A DNA stretch of 64,000 nt from positions 18,227 to 82,226 of the IMG/VR virus record IMGVR_UViG_3300020190_000033. One strand, given 5' to 3'. Source of the DNA: a virus. Below are positions 26,711 to 33,696 of the stretch, piece after piece. The notes below the pieces were generated by a model. It did not search any database. It saw only the letters and a list, made by a program, of their open reading frames with translations, and was not told the origin of the DNA. Every line of letters starts with the position of its first letter. Position 1 is the first letter of the stretch. The position numbers and the translations under genes were made by a program.

Positions 26711-26938
26711 ATGCCCAAGCTCTTCATGACCCGCCACAAGCTCCACGGCACCCTCGACCTCACCGTCCACACCGCTCACCACATCAAGCTCCTCAGCATC
26801 CTCCCCCACGCCAAAGTCCTCGTCAAGACCCCGACCACCACGATGCTTACCTTGAAGTACGACTCCTTCAAGGGGAAGGATGGGTCGGAGGAGGTGGTGG
26901 GGGTGTTGCGTGGATACTACGAGATTGTGGAGGGGTGA
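26711..26938 (+). CDS. Unknown small protein, 75 aa
   Basis: The start is set by AGGAGATGATC before the ATG. Basic, His-rich N-terminal half ('MPKLFMTRHKLHGTLDLTVHTAHHIKLL'), then 'YYEIV' near the acidic end. GC content is clearly higher than in the neighbours, with C-rich codons (ctc, acc, gtc) in the first 130 nt, suggesting recent acquisition. It is directly behind leader copy C. No family recognised. Confidence 0.6.
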   Translation: MPKLFMTRHKLHGTLDLTVHTAHHIKLLSILPHAKVLVKTPTTTMLTLKYDSFKGKDGSEEVVGVLRGYYEIVEG

Positions 26939-26958
26939 CCCCCCCTTGGGGATGTTGA

Positions 26959-27324
26959 GTGATAAGGCTCGGTGACTACATCCTTTATGGGAAACACTTA
27001 AAGCTACGCCAAGTCTTGTCTCTGAACACCTTACATGGATATGGGGTGAGTAATGGCGTATGTGTTCCCCTTAAAGATATCTACGCAGTAGTCCCAACCC
27101 TTTATCAGCCACAGACCTTGACTAATGTCAACATACTCGTAAACGGATACCTTCCAATATATCGGCATATATTATTGTGCCTACCACCCTCTACAACGGG
27201 TGACCTAGTAAAGGTTTATATACCCCATGCAGGGGTATTAGAGGGTGTTGTTTCCCATTGGGAGGGAAGCTCAGTTTTTATATTTGAGCTAGTGTCACAC
27301 GCCAAAATAGTTCTCGTAGCGTGA
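26959..27324 (+). CDS. Small paralogous protein, SH3-like?, 121 aa
   Basis: Begins with GTG ('MIRLGDYILYGKHLKLRQVLSL') and shares its N-terminal pattern with the next gene ('MGNIGDFMVWGGNQLRFARILE'): G-D-aromatic-hydrophobic-x-aromatic-G then L-(K/R), and later '(Y/F)A(V/I)(V/L)PT'. The two are tandem paralogs. The G-D-x-V/I start and alternating beta pattern suggest a small SH3-like barrel. The ribosome-binding site is weak (GGGG). Confidence 0.5.
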   Translation: MIRLGDYILYGKHLKLRQVLSLNTLHGYGVSNGVCVPLKDIYAVVPTLYQPQTLTNVNILVNGYLPIYRHILLCLPPSTTGDLVKVYIPHAGVLEGVVSHWEGSSVFIFELVSHAKIVLVA

Positions 27325-27354
27325 ATCTAGTGCAGCACAGAAAGGATAAAAGAG

Positions 27355-27771
27355 ATGGGTAATATTGGAGACTTTATGGTTTGGGGGGGAAATCAACTGA
27401 GGTTTGCCCGCATCCTCGAAAAACACTCACAGGGCTTGTTTTACGGATACTTGAGTGATAATGGCAAAATAAAGTATATAGCCGATCCTTTCGCTATCCT
27501 TCCCACGCACTATGCGGAAATATCCCCAACATCTTCGGATCGTATCATCGTTTGTGGGGATAAAAGTTTCATATACTTGAATTGGGAAGAAGCGAGTGTG
27601 AGTTTTTTCGGTAGCGGGGTATTCGAGATTTACTTTGAGGGCAAATTATATTTGGGGGTTGGCACAGCTTGCCCTCATGCCTTTCGAGGCGTAGAGGGGA
27701 GGAGGAGTTACTTCTTCTTTACTGAGATCAAAACTAATACTCTTTACGCTTTGCCCTCAAGCAAGACCTGA
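27355..27771 (+). CDS. Small paralogous protein, SH3-like?, 138 aa
   Basis: Paralog of the upstream gene (see 'GDFMVWGGNQLRFARILE' and 'PFAILPTHY'). It has AAAGGA upstream of its ATG and looks like all-beta sequence with conserved Gly-Asp and aromatic positions. Function unknown. It ends just ahead of leader copy B. Confidence 0.6.
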   Translation: MGNIGDFMVWGGNQLRFARILEKHSQGLFYGYLSDNGKIKYIADPFAILPTHYAEISPTSSDRIIVCGDKSFIYLNWEEASVSFFGSGVFEIYFEGKLYLGVGTACPHAFRGVEGRRSYFFFTEIKTNTLYALPSSKT

Positions 27772-27808
27772 TAATCCGTAAATGATCCTCGCTTAGGTCT
27801 TATAAGGG

Positions 27809-27878
27809 TATCCCAACCCGAACTATCCTATATTAGTGGGGTGTGAGAGATAGACCCCCCTTAACTAAGGAAATTGAG
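27809..27878 (+). promoter_or_regulatory. Conserved TATCCCAA leader element, copy B
   Basis: TATCCCAA (27809-27816) and 28 nt to GGTGT (27844), with CTATATTAG in between. Downstream, TTAGT (27833-27837) can pair with ACTAA (27864-27868) and GGGGT (27838-27842) with ACCCC (27854-27858), making an 11-nt loop. ACTAA abuts the AAGGA ribosome-binding site of the ligase gene at 27879. The first 14 bases are identical to copy A. Confidence 0.65.
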
Positions 27879-28777
27879 ATGAAGTACCACAAGCCTCAGC
27901 TTGCCAAGACTGCTGACGAGAAGTTCTTATCCGCCTGTAAGGGTAGCCACCTTGTGGTGGCAGAGATGAAACTCGATGGGCATCGCATCATGATTGCCCA
28001 TGATCAGGCATGGTCTCGTATAGGTAAGGAGATCAAGTCGGTGGGGCATATTCAGCTCACTTGCCCGCTGGCTTAATGCTTGACGGGGAGTTGATCCCTC
28101 GGGCAGGGGTGGAGGGTTCCGATGTCGTTTCTCATCTCAGAGCGAATGACCCTGAGGCACTTGAGTTTGTTATCTTTGATGTCCTCTATGTAGAGGGACA
28201 AAGCGTGATGAACCTGCCTTGGTTGGAGAGGCGTAAGATCATTGAGAACCTACCCTCTTTCACCAACACTCGACTTTCTGTTTTGTATCCTCTGTCTCAG
28301 TACACGATTGAGGATTTGATGGCGTTAGCGGCAGATCGAGGGCATGAGGGCATCATGCTCAAAAAGGTTACGGAACCCTACAAGGAGAATAGCCGCTCGG
28401 CTTGGGTGAAGCACAAGTTTACGGATACTCATGATGTGGTCATTGTGGACGCTAATGCCAAGCCCTCAGAATGGCGTGTCCGTCCAGGAGAGATGGGTAC
28501 AGATGGTATCTTGTACCCTCAAGGTCGTCACTCAGACCCTTGGCTTGCAGGTCATGTCGGACTGAGTTATGGATATTATGACCAACAGGGGGTTCTTCGT
28601 GTGGTTGGTTCCCTTGGGGAAACGGGAACGCCTGAAGATATGTCCGCCCATGTTGGAAAAGTTGCAGAGGTTAAGGGTTATGGATTGTATCCCACAGGGG
28701 CTATTCGACACCCTGTGTTCCTCCGCTGGCGTGACGACAAGCTACCTACCGATTGTGTGTTTAACTTCGCCAACTAA
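27879..28777 (+). pseudogene. ATP-dependent DNA ligase, interrupted by a frameshift
   Basis: Seals nicks in DNA using ATP. First frame (27879-28076): adenylation motif I 'EMKLDGHR' with nucleophile Lys31. Second frame (in use by about 28058): 'LPAGLMLDGEL', motif III-like 'LEFVIFDVLY', motif IV 'HEGIMLKKV', motif V 'AWVKHKF', and a C-terminal OB-type part. The fused product would be ~300 aa, a normal small phage ligase. The frame changes by -1 between 28028 and 28073; no strong slippery heptamer is present, though GGGG (28043-28046) and CCC (28064-28066) lie there. It is either a true mutation, a one-base sequencing loss, or less likely recoding. AAGGA precedes the ATG. Confidence 0.8.
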
Positions 28778-28780
28778 CTC

Positions 28781-29162
28781 TTAGTCGCCGTAAACATCCA
28801 ACTCACTTAAATTGCCCATGCGAGGTCTGCCCCTATAGTTAGGGTTCGCATAATGTAAGGGGTCTCCTGTAATATCCTGAACCACCGCAGTCATCTCCTC
28901 CGCTGTCCTAGCCCTTGTATTAAAGGCTTCTTGGAAATTAGCAATGAATTCCTTCTCAGAACAGCGGAATACCATATCTCCGTCTCTGTCGAAGTCGTAC
29001 TGCAAGAAGGTGGCACCATCGAAGTAGTCGTGATATAATCCTACTATATCACCGTAGTACTTACCCGCCGCTGTCCTCGAAGTGGAACCCGCACGCCTTT
29101 CAAGGCGTGCGGGTTCTCATCTCAAGGCTTCTTAAAACTTCACTAGCGGTTCTTCTTATCAT
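28781..29162 (-). pseudogene. Tagged gene broken by a +1 frameshift near its N-terminus
   Basis: From the ATG at 29162 the tag 'MIRRTASEVLRSLEMR' is read, then the frame ends early (TP-stop). Shifting by one base continues the tag normally ('PARLERRAGSTSRTAAGKYYGD') and stays open to the stop at 28781, with 'QYDFDRDGDMVFRCSEKEFIANFQEAFNTRA' in the body. Removing one A from the AGAACCC at the start of the palindrome restores a tag of exactly family length. The intact product would be about 126 aa. A leader nearly identical to other tag genes precedes it. Sequencing error and real decay cannot be separated here. Confidence 0.72.
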
Positions 29163-29205
29163 TATCAAATCTCCAAGGGGGTAATGGATAGGGGTTAATA
29201 GATAA
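29163..29205 (-). promoter_or_regulatory. Conserved leader of a tag gene (short form)
   Basis: Read on the minus strand: ACCCCTATCCATTA, a C-run, then TTGGAGATTT and the ATG. This repeats the 3' part of the leaders at 45740-45804 and 29682-29755 with the same spacing. TTGGAG is the ribosome-binding site. Confidence 0.6.
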
Positions 29206-29234
29206 CTTGTAGGGGTCTCTAGATGACGGATATG

Positions 29235-29681
29235 TTAATCCACTCTGCGACCTTTGATGTCTTTCACAGCAGAGGCAATACCGATAGAAACTTCTGTTCT
29301 GAAATCAGTAGGCACCCCGCCCGATGGGGTGATAACGCAGTCAATCTCTAGCTTCAAGAGACCACCTGAACGAAATTCACCACTTCCCGAAAACGAATTC
29401 CAAGTACCCACCTGAATACTCTTGAACTCAATATCCGCATCGTGATCAAGGTCTACTCTACTCTCCTTCTCAAACTGAGATTGAACTGCCCGCACTACTG
29501 CATTATTTACCCCATCCCCAAAGAATTTAAAAGCGTCGAATTTCATTAGGGATTTCTGTACGACAGGTTCTATACCCTCACCCATCTGAACATAGAACAT
29601 ACCATTACTTGCGGTACGACCTTCGAGGCGAGCAACGCGAGCCTGTAGATGACGGATAACATCAGCAGCACTTCTTCTCAT
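29235..29681 (-). CDS. Tagged protein, 148 aa
   Basis: Residues 1-25 form the recurring tag ('MRRSAADVIRHLQARVARLEG', then 'RTAS'). A 30-bp stretch coding for the end of this tag is identical to the gene at 45805. The body ('MFYVQMGEGIEPVVQKSLMKFDAFKFFGDGVNNAVVRAVQSQFEKESRVDLDHD...') is a soluble alpha/beta domain with a beta-rich end ('LLKLEIDCVITPSGGVPTDFRTEVSIGIASAVKD'). The 45805 protein may share its general layout. Function unknown. Confidence 0.7.
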   Translation of the reverse strand: MRRSAADVIRHLQARVARLEGRTASNGMFYVQMGEGIEPVVQKSLMKFDAFKFFGDGVNNAVVRAVQSQFEKESRVDLDHDADIEFKSIQVGTWNSFSGSGEFRSGGLLKLEIDCVITPSGGVPTDFRTEVSIGIASAVKDIKGRRVD

Positions 29682-29755
29682 GATTGAAACTCCAAGGGAT
29701 TAATGGATAGGGATTTATCCACTCACGCTTGGAGAGAATATAGATAAACTATAAA
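29682..29755 (-). promoter_or_regulatory. Conserved leader of a tag gene (long form)
   Basis: On the minus strand: AGTTTATCTATAT, CTCTCCAAG, 6 nt, TGGATAA, CCCTATCCATTAATCC, then TTGGAG and the ATG. Order and spacing match the plus-strand leader before 45805. GTTTATCTATAT is a plausible -10 type region, but no promoter can be proven by eye. Confidence 0.6.
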
Positions 29756-29784
29756 AGCCTTAAATCTCTAAAGGAGTGTGACAT

Positions 29785-30966
29785 ATGTTCTTTGAGTACG
29801 ACAAGAAGCCGCTGATGAGCTTAGACGAATGTGAAATAAAGGTGGGAGACAGGGTTCAAATTCCACCTAGCTTGTGGGTCGAGATTAGGGAATCGTTTAC
29901 GCAGGAGGCTATTACTGCACATTTGGGAAATGTGATCAAAAGATTGCCCTTTCCAATTAGGGAGTACACGCAACAAGAAATACAAGATGACTTGAACGCA
30001 TTGAGAGCGGAATCCTTGAAATATGAAGTATCTCCTTGGAGCACCCCACGGATAAACACACCAATGAACTTGGTTTATGGTTCTAAGCCTATCTGCCTGA
30101 TAGGAAACAATAGTGGGCTAAAAGTATCCAATATCCAAACTCAGGCTATCCGTATGGAGTGTGGGTTAAAGAAGCAGGGTGCTCCGATGGAAGAATGGAG
30201 GAACGCCCATGCGAAAAAGAGCAACTTCTTTAGATGTCTGTTTGGGATACTTTCAGAGGAAGTGTCAACTAAGGGGATAGAGAACTCGATTTTGTATCGA
30301 GCGTTAAAGATGCACACCTATATGGCGAGTCAGTTTAAGCCTAGCGTAGCGAAATCTATTTATGACCTGTTTGGTGCGAAGAGGGTCTTAGATTTCTCAG
30401 CAGGTTGGGGGGATAGATTGGTTGGGTTCTTGGCTAGTGGGGCGGAGAGTTATGTAGGGATTGATCCGAATACCAAACTGCATGAGCCATATAGACGGAT
30501 ATCGGATAGTGTAGGTGGAACTAAGGCAACGGAGTTTATTTGTTCTCCAGCTGAAGAAGTGAACTATGGGGGCATTTCGTATGATTTTGTGTTTACAAGC
30601 CCGCCATATTTCGACACCGAGAGATACTCGGAAGAACCTACACAAAGTTGGATAAGACACTCCACATTGGATAAATGGTTGAATGGGTTTTTATTTGAGG
30701 TATTGGGCAGGGTCTATGGTGGTCTTGAGGATGGAGGCAGGTTAGCTGTGAATATATCGGATAAGAAAGGCGAGGGAAATATCTGCCAACCGATGTTGGA
30801 GTTTATGGATAAACTAGGTGCGACTTATGAGGGCGTGATTGGATATAAAATGCACAAGAGGAACGGGATAGGTCTTGAGGGGAATTTCTGCGAGCCTGTT
30901 TTTGTTTGGAGCAAGGGGGGAGCCCCTGAGCCGAAATGGATAACCGATAACTTCTTTGGTGTATAG
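29785..30966 (+). CDS. DNA methyltransferase-like protein, 393 aa
   Basis: SAM-dependent methyltransferase. Motif I 'VLDFSAGWGDRLVGFLASGAESYVGIDPN' (from ~Asp203) binds AdoMet, and motif IV 'FVFTSPPYFD' (Thr271-Tyr275) is the TSPPY catalytic signature typical of exocyclic amino methylation (N4-cytosine, less often N6-adenine). The C-terminal 'KKGEGNICQPMLEFMDKLGATYEGVIGY' continues the fold. The N-terminal ~195 residues have no recognised domain and may hold target recognition. AAAGGAG precedes the ATG. No partner restriction gene is nearby, so self-protection of phage DNA is the likely role. Confidence 0.8.
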   Translation: MFFEYDKKPLMSLDECEIKVGDRVQIPPSLWVEIRESFTQEAITAHLGNVIKRLPFPIREYTQQEIQDDLNALRAESLKYEVSPWSTPRINTPMNLVYGSKPICLIGNNSGLKVSNIQTQAIRMECGLKKQGAPMEEWRNAHAKKSNFFRCLFGILSEEVSTKGIENSILYRALKMHTYMASQFKPSVAKSIYDLFGAKRVLDFSAGWGDRLVGFLASGAESYVGIDPNTKLHEPYRRISDSVGGTKATEFICSPAEEVNYGGISYDFVFTSPPYFDTERYSEEPTQSWIRHSTLDKWLNGFLFEVLGRVYGGLEDGGRLAVNISDKKGEGNICQPMLEFMDKLGATYEGVIGYKMHKRNGIGLEGNFCEPVFVWSKGGAPEPKWITDNFFGV

Positions 30967-31011
30967 TCTAGGTGGGCAAACTGAAACCTCTTTGATGTGG
31001 GGTCAAGAAGG

Positions 31012-31074
31012 TATCCCAAGGGGGTGTTCTCCGTATATGTGTGGTGTGGCTACCACACATATGGAGAAGCAAAG
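31012..31074 (+). promoter_or_regulatory. Conserved TATCCCAA leader element, copy D, with strong hairpin over the RBS
   Basis: TATCCCAA (31012-31019) plus 28 nt to GGTGT (31047). A perfect 11-bp inverted repeat, ATATGTGTGGT (31035-31045) and ACCACACATAT (31052-31062), has a 6-nt loop. TTCTCC (31027-31032) can extend the stem by pairing with GGAGAA (31063-31068), the ribosome-binding site of the gene at 31075, leaving only a 2-nt bulge. Confidence 0.7.
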
Positions 31075-31278
31075 ATGATCATAAAGGGACTTGAAGAAAA
31101 GTTTTATGGACTCAATGAGGTTGAGTATTCGCTGAGTAAGCTCGGCTTGACGGAGGCAGGGATTATAGACCTGTGGAATGGGGACTATATTGCCAATCCG
31201 TTTGGGGAGGATTGGTCTTCTCTCAGCAGTTACAAGAAGTGTGCGTTTATGGATAAACTTCTTGACATGGGGGAGTGA
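31075..31278 (+). CDS. Unknown small protein, 67 aa
   Basis: Starts after GGAGAAG and leader copy D. The sequence 'LEEKFYGLNEVEYSLSKLGLTEAGIIDLWNGDYIANPFGEDWSSLSSYKKCAFMDKLLDMGE' looks like a helical, possibly helix-turn-helix-sized, soluble protein. No family recognised. The upstream frame would run through the leader and is not used. Confidence 0.6.
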   Translation: MIIKGLEEKFYGLNEVEYSLSKLGLTEAGIIDLWNGDYIANPFGEDWSSLSSYKKCAFMDKLLDMGE

Positions 31279-31317
31279 GATATAGTAGGGGTGTGGCACA
31301 TAAGTGAGGAAATACCT

Positions 31318-31404
31318 ATGTGTCTACTATATACGCTAATAATTGCCTTTTCTTATGGGATATTCGTAAGGGAGGCGATTAAGCATTATCGTTCTAATGG
31401 GTAG
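31318..31404 (+). CDS. Small membrane peptide, 28 aa
   Basis: An ATG preceded by GAGGAAAT opens a 28-codon frame with a hydrophobic helix at residues 2-19 ('CLLYTLIIAFSYGIFVRE') and a basic end. TATAGTAGGGGTGTGG stands about 20 nt upstream, recalling the downstream half of the TATCCCAA elements. Such one-helix peptides are common in phages, but at this length chance is possible. Confidence 0.4.
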   Translation: MCLLYTLIIAFSYGIFVREAIKHYRSNG

Positions 31405-31416
31405 ATTGTTTATGAT

Positions 31417-31442
31417 GCGTCACCGATGAAAGAAGGTGACGC
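31417..31442 (+). promoter_or_regulatory. Hairpin over the ribosome-binding site of the SWIM gene
   Basis: GCGTCACC (31417-31424) and GGTGACGC (31435-31442) form a perfect 8-bp stem with loop GATGAAAGAA. The AGAAGG ribosome-binding site is split between loop and stem, two bases before the ATG at 31445. Confidence 0.6.
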
Positions 31443-31444
31443 GA

Positions 31445-31825
31445 ATGAGACGGACATCTGCTAAATTAAGTTTAGTCTTAGAGGGATTAGACACGGGTGT
31501 GGTGTCTAATTCAGAGGGTTTAGTCGCTTCGGTGGTGGGTTCTTTTGAAGAACAGCTAAAGAAGTCTCCCATAACCTTTAAGGTGGGGGATTACGAGGTG
31601 GTGGTGGAAGCGTTTGATGGGGAGGGCAGGGAATTGGATATCCATCTAAGGTGTAGTTGTAATTATTGGCAGTATCAGGGACCTGAGTATCACGCACAAA
31701 AAAATGGATACTTGTTTGGTAAACCTAGGGGAACGGCGAGCAAGCCTGATTCAAAAGACCCTAAGGGGAGCCACAAGGTGTGTAAACACGCCTATGCGGT
31801 TTTATCTACCTATTTTGGAGTGTGA
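31445..31825 (+). CDS. SWIM-type zinc-finger protein with tag-like N-terminus, 126 aa
   Basis: Residues 70-72 'C-S-C' and 113-115 'C-K-H' give the CxC...CxH pattern of SWIM domains, which bind zinc and often contact DNA or protein. The spacing region contains 'NYWQYQGPEYHAQ' and 'YLFGKPRGTASKPDSKDPKG', a combination I associate with phage-specific members. The first residues, 'MRRTSAKLSL', resemble the shared tag but lack its second half. The start at 31445 is chosen over a GTG at 31436. A hairpin covers the ribosome-binding site. Confidence 0.72.
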   Translation: MRRTSAKLSLVLEGLDTGVVSNSEGLVASVVGSFEEQLKKSPITFKVGDYEVVVEAFDGEGRELDIHLRCSCNYWQYQGPEYHAQKNGYLFGKPRGTASKPDSKDPKGSHKVCKHAYAVLSTYFGV

Positions 31826-31827
31826 CG

Positions 31828-32208
31828 ATGCCGACCTATGATTTTCTCTGTAGTTCCTGTGAAAACCGCTTTACCAAATCGCTGAGGATGTCAGAGCGAG
31901 ATCAGGAGACAAGATGTCCTGATTGTGAAGCTGTGGGTAAGAGAGTTCCTTCGCTACCTCAGTTTATCCTTGTTGGGGATGGTTGGACGGGTAAAAACTT
32001 GAAGATAAAGCAACAGATGGCGGAAAAGAACTCGAAGCTAGAGATGAGGCAAAACGAGATGAAGCGTGATGCACCATCAGTCACACTAGCTCCAAATGTG
32101 GATGGGGAGAGGGTGGATAGTTGGGCTGATGCTCAAAAGCTGGCGGCATCAAAGGGAAAAAACGCAGACAGCTACAACACACTAGTGCAGAAAGAGAAGG
32201 TTAAGTAA
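31828..32208 (+). CDS. FmdB-like zinc-ribbon protein, 126 aa
   Basis: 'PTYDFLCSSCENRFTKSLRMSE' then 'TRCPDCEAVGKRVPS' is the two CxxC zinc ribbon of the FmdB/regulatory-protein family at residues ~8-32. The rest is basic and helical ('KNLKIKQQMAEKNSKLEMRQNEMKRD'). GGAG is well placed for the ATG at 31828; the GTG at 31822 is too close. It overlaps the next gene by 1 nt (TAATG). Transcription or assembly regulation is possible; the function of phage members is unknown. Confidence 0.7.
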   Translation: MPTYDFLCSSCENRFTKSLRMSERDQETRCPDCEAVGKRVPSLPQFILVGDGWTGKNLKIKQQMAEKNSKLEMRQNEMKRDAPSVTLAPNVDGERVDSWADAQKLAASKGKNADSYNTLVQKEKVK

Positions 32209-32918
32209 TGTCTAGAGGGCGTTTACTTCCAAGTTTGAACTATCGCTCTAAGGGGCTGATAGATGTCTCTATCCCCAATCAATCCCTAAGGGGGATGGAT
32301 GAGGTAAGGGTTTATGGAGCGTCCAATTTGATGGATGCTTTTAACAATCCAATAGAGATACTGCGAACTCGATATGATGTGAACTTCAAAAGTTCATCCA
32401 TTTTGAGCCAGCGGCTGAGTGTCGAGGAAAGTAGTCGAGATTTGACCCGCATGGTGTTCAATCTGAACGATTTTTCTACTGCCCCTCCGAACCCTAGAAT
32501 CCCTACGGATGAAGAGGTGTGTTTTATCCGTTTGAGAGGAAAGATGAGGGCGACTCAAGAGCTAACGGATTTCGGCCCCGTTGTTGTGGTTGTGCCTTAT
32601 GATTTCTTTAGTGTGACAGCACCGATCTTCACCGTTGTAGGTACTGCACCCGACATCAATACAGGTGCAGTACCTGACAATTTGGGTGTTGGAGCGATCA
32701 ATATCCATTTGCCGTATTTTAGCCAAACCATCAGCGTTCAAAACTTGGATGACACGGATAACCTGTATGTTTCTTGTGCGGCGGGAATGAGTCCAACGAT
32801 CATACGCCCATTGGATACTTTGAGTCTAACAGGTGGTGCAGTACCTGAGTTCTTTCTAGCGGGAGATGGTGCAACCCCCCAATTTACGATACGGACGAGC
32901 CTTGTAAATAGGGGTTAA
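32208..32918 (+). CDS. Virion-type protein, 236 aa
   Basis: Translationally coupled to the zinc-ribbon gene. Contains 'RGMDEVRVYGASNLMDAFNNPIEILRTRYDVNFKSSSI' and ends in a beta-sandwich-like part ('ISVQNLDDTDNLYVSCAAGMSPTIIRPLDTLSL...FFLAGDG'), a style seen in small virion decoration or tail proteins. Leads directly into the three-paralog cluster. No specific family recognised. Confidence 0.6.
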   Translation: MSRGRLLPSLNYRSKGLIDVSIPNQSLRGMDEVRVYGASNLMDAFNNPIEILRTRYDVNFKSSSILSQRLSVEESSRDLTRMVFNLNDFSTAPPNPRIPTDEEVCFIRLRGKMRATQELTDFGPVVVVVPYDFFSVTAPIFTVVGTAPDINTGAVPDNLGVGAINIHLPYFSQTISVQNLDDTDNLYVSCAAGMSPTIIRPLDTLSLTGGAVPEFFLAGDGATPQFTIRTSLVNRG

Positions 32919-32923
32919 TAATA

Positions 32924-32977
32924 GTTTCTTTATATTGAGGTGCAGTATTGTAGATACCCCCCCAATAGGAGAGAAAC
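32924..32977 (+). promoter_or_regulatory. Nested inverted repeats bracketing a ribosome-binding site
   Basis: GTTTCT (32924-32929) pairs with AGAAAC (32972-32977), and TATTG (32933-32937) with CAATA (32963-32967). AGGAGA lies between the right arms, immediately before the ATG at 32979. The stems are short and the interior long, so this is weaker than the other leader hairpins. Confidence 0.35.
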
Positions 32978-32978
32978 G

Positions 32979-33686
32979 ATGCCGTATATCATCGCGAGGC
33001 GTAGTGAAATTCAAAATGGTTCGATTCAGGTAACGGATTTATTTCCCGATCAGAGTCAAGCCAACCTTGTGAACGACCCTGCCCCTCAGGGTCCTTTTTA
33101 TGTCAGAGTTCCCAATATGGGTAACTCGGGCTTTTTCCGTCCCGTTCTTGCCGAGATTGCAGACGAGTCGATTGTCTTTGCTCGTGAGGCAAGAGGACTA
33201 GTTTCCTACATCATTAAAAATGTAGATGCCGTGAATGGTGCAGGAACTCGTACCGTGACTGTCACACAGGCGGAGACGATTGCCAACGCCATCTTAGCTA
33301 GAGCCCAAGGTGGCTTGGCTTTGGCAGAGGCGAACATCAACGCTCTTTTAGTCGCCACCTTGGGTGAAGGTGCGGCTATAGACGCGGGGGACAGCACAGC
33401 ATCAGTCGATGCCATTCTTCAAATCCTAGCTGGAGAACAATATGTGATCGAAGCAGGATATGTGGTTCAGGACGCGGAAGGCGACCATGTGGTGGTTATC
33501 GCGGATACTAGCCTTGGTGCCACGATGAGAAGACTTGTTGAGAGAGATACTTCTTGGCAGGTGTCTTTCAATGAAGGAACTCTTGCAGGGCTTGTCGCCG
33601 CTAGACCTAATGGCTTCGCAGGTAATACCGCTACCACCCCCCTCGTTGCCGTCTACAATACAGACGGCACCGTCTATAACGGATAA
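32979..33686 (+). CDS. Virion paralog 1 of 3, 235 aa
   Basis: First of three tandem homologs sharing an N-terminal 'N-G-(S/G)...(I/V)-T-D-L-F-P-x-(Q/K)-(S/T)-Q-(A/S)-N' block, then 'PAPQGP-(F/Y)-Y-x-R', an Ala-rich helical middle ('AETIANAILARAQGGLALAEANINALL') and an ending in 'PLVAVYNTDGTV'. A repeated middle signature is 'GDS-T-A-S/T-(V/L)-x-(A/N)-I-L-x-I'. A virion structural role is inferred from neighbours and composition. AGGAGAG precedes the ATG at 32979. Confidence 0.65.
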   Translation: MPYIIARRSEIQNGSIQVTDLFPDQSQANLVNDPAPQGPFYVRVPNMGNSGFFRPVLAEIADESIVFAREARGLVSYIIKNVDAVNGAGTRTVTVTQAETIANAILARAQGGLALAEANINALLVATLGEGAAIDAGDSTASVDAILQILAGEQYVIEAGYVVQDAEGDHVVVIADTSLGATMRRLVERDTSWQVSFNEGTLAGLVAARPNGFAGNTATTPLVAVYNTDGTVYNG

Positions 33687-33696
33687 GGAGTCCATC

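Noticed and set aside
28028-28073. Programmed -1 frameshift in the ligase
   Set aside because: No X-XXY-YYZ heptamer in the correct phase and no clear downstream structure; a one-base indel is simpler.
29085-29116. Perfect 15-bp inverted repeat as a rho-independent terminator
   Set aside because: It lies inside the tag region of a broken gene and is explained by the codons for 'PARLERRAG'; there is no T-run on either side.
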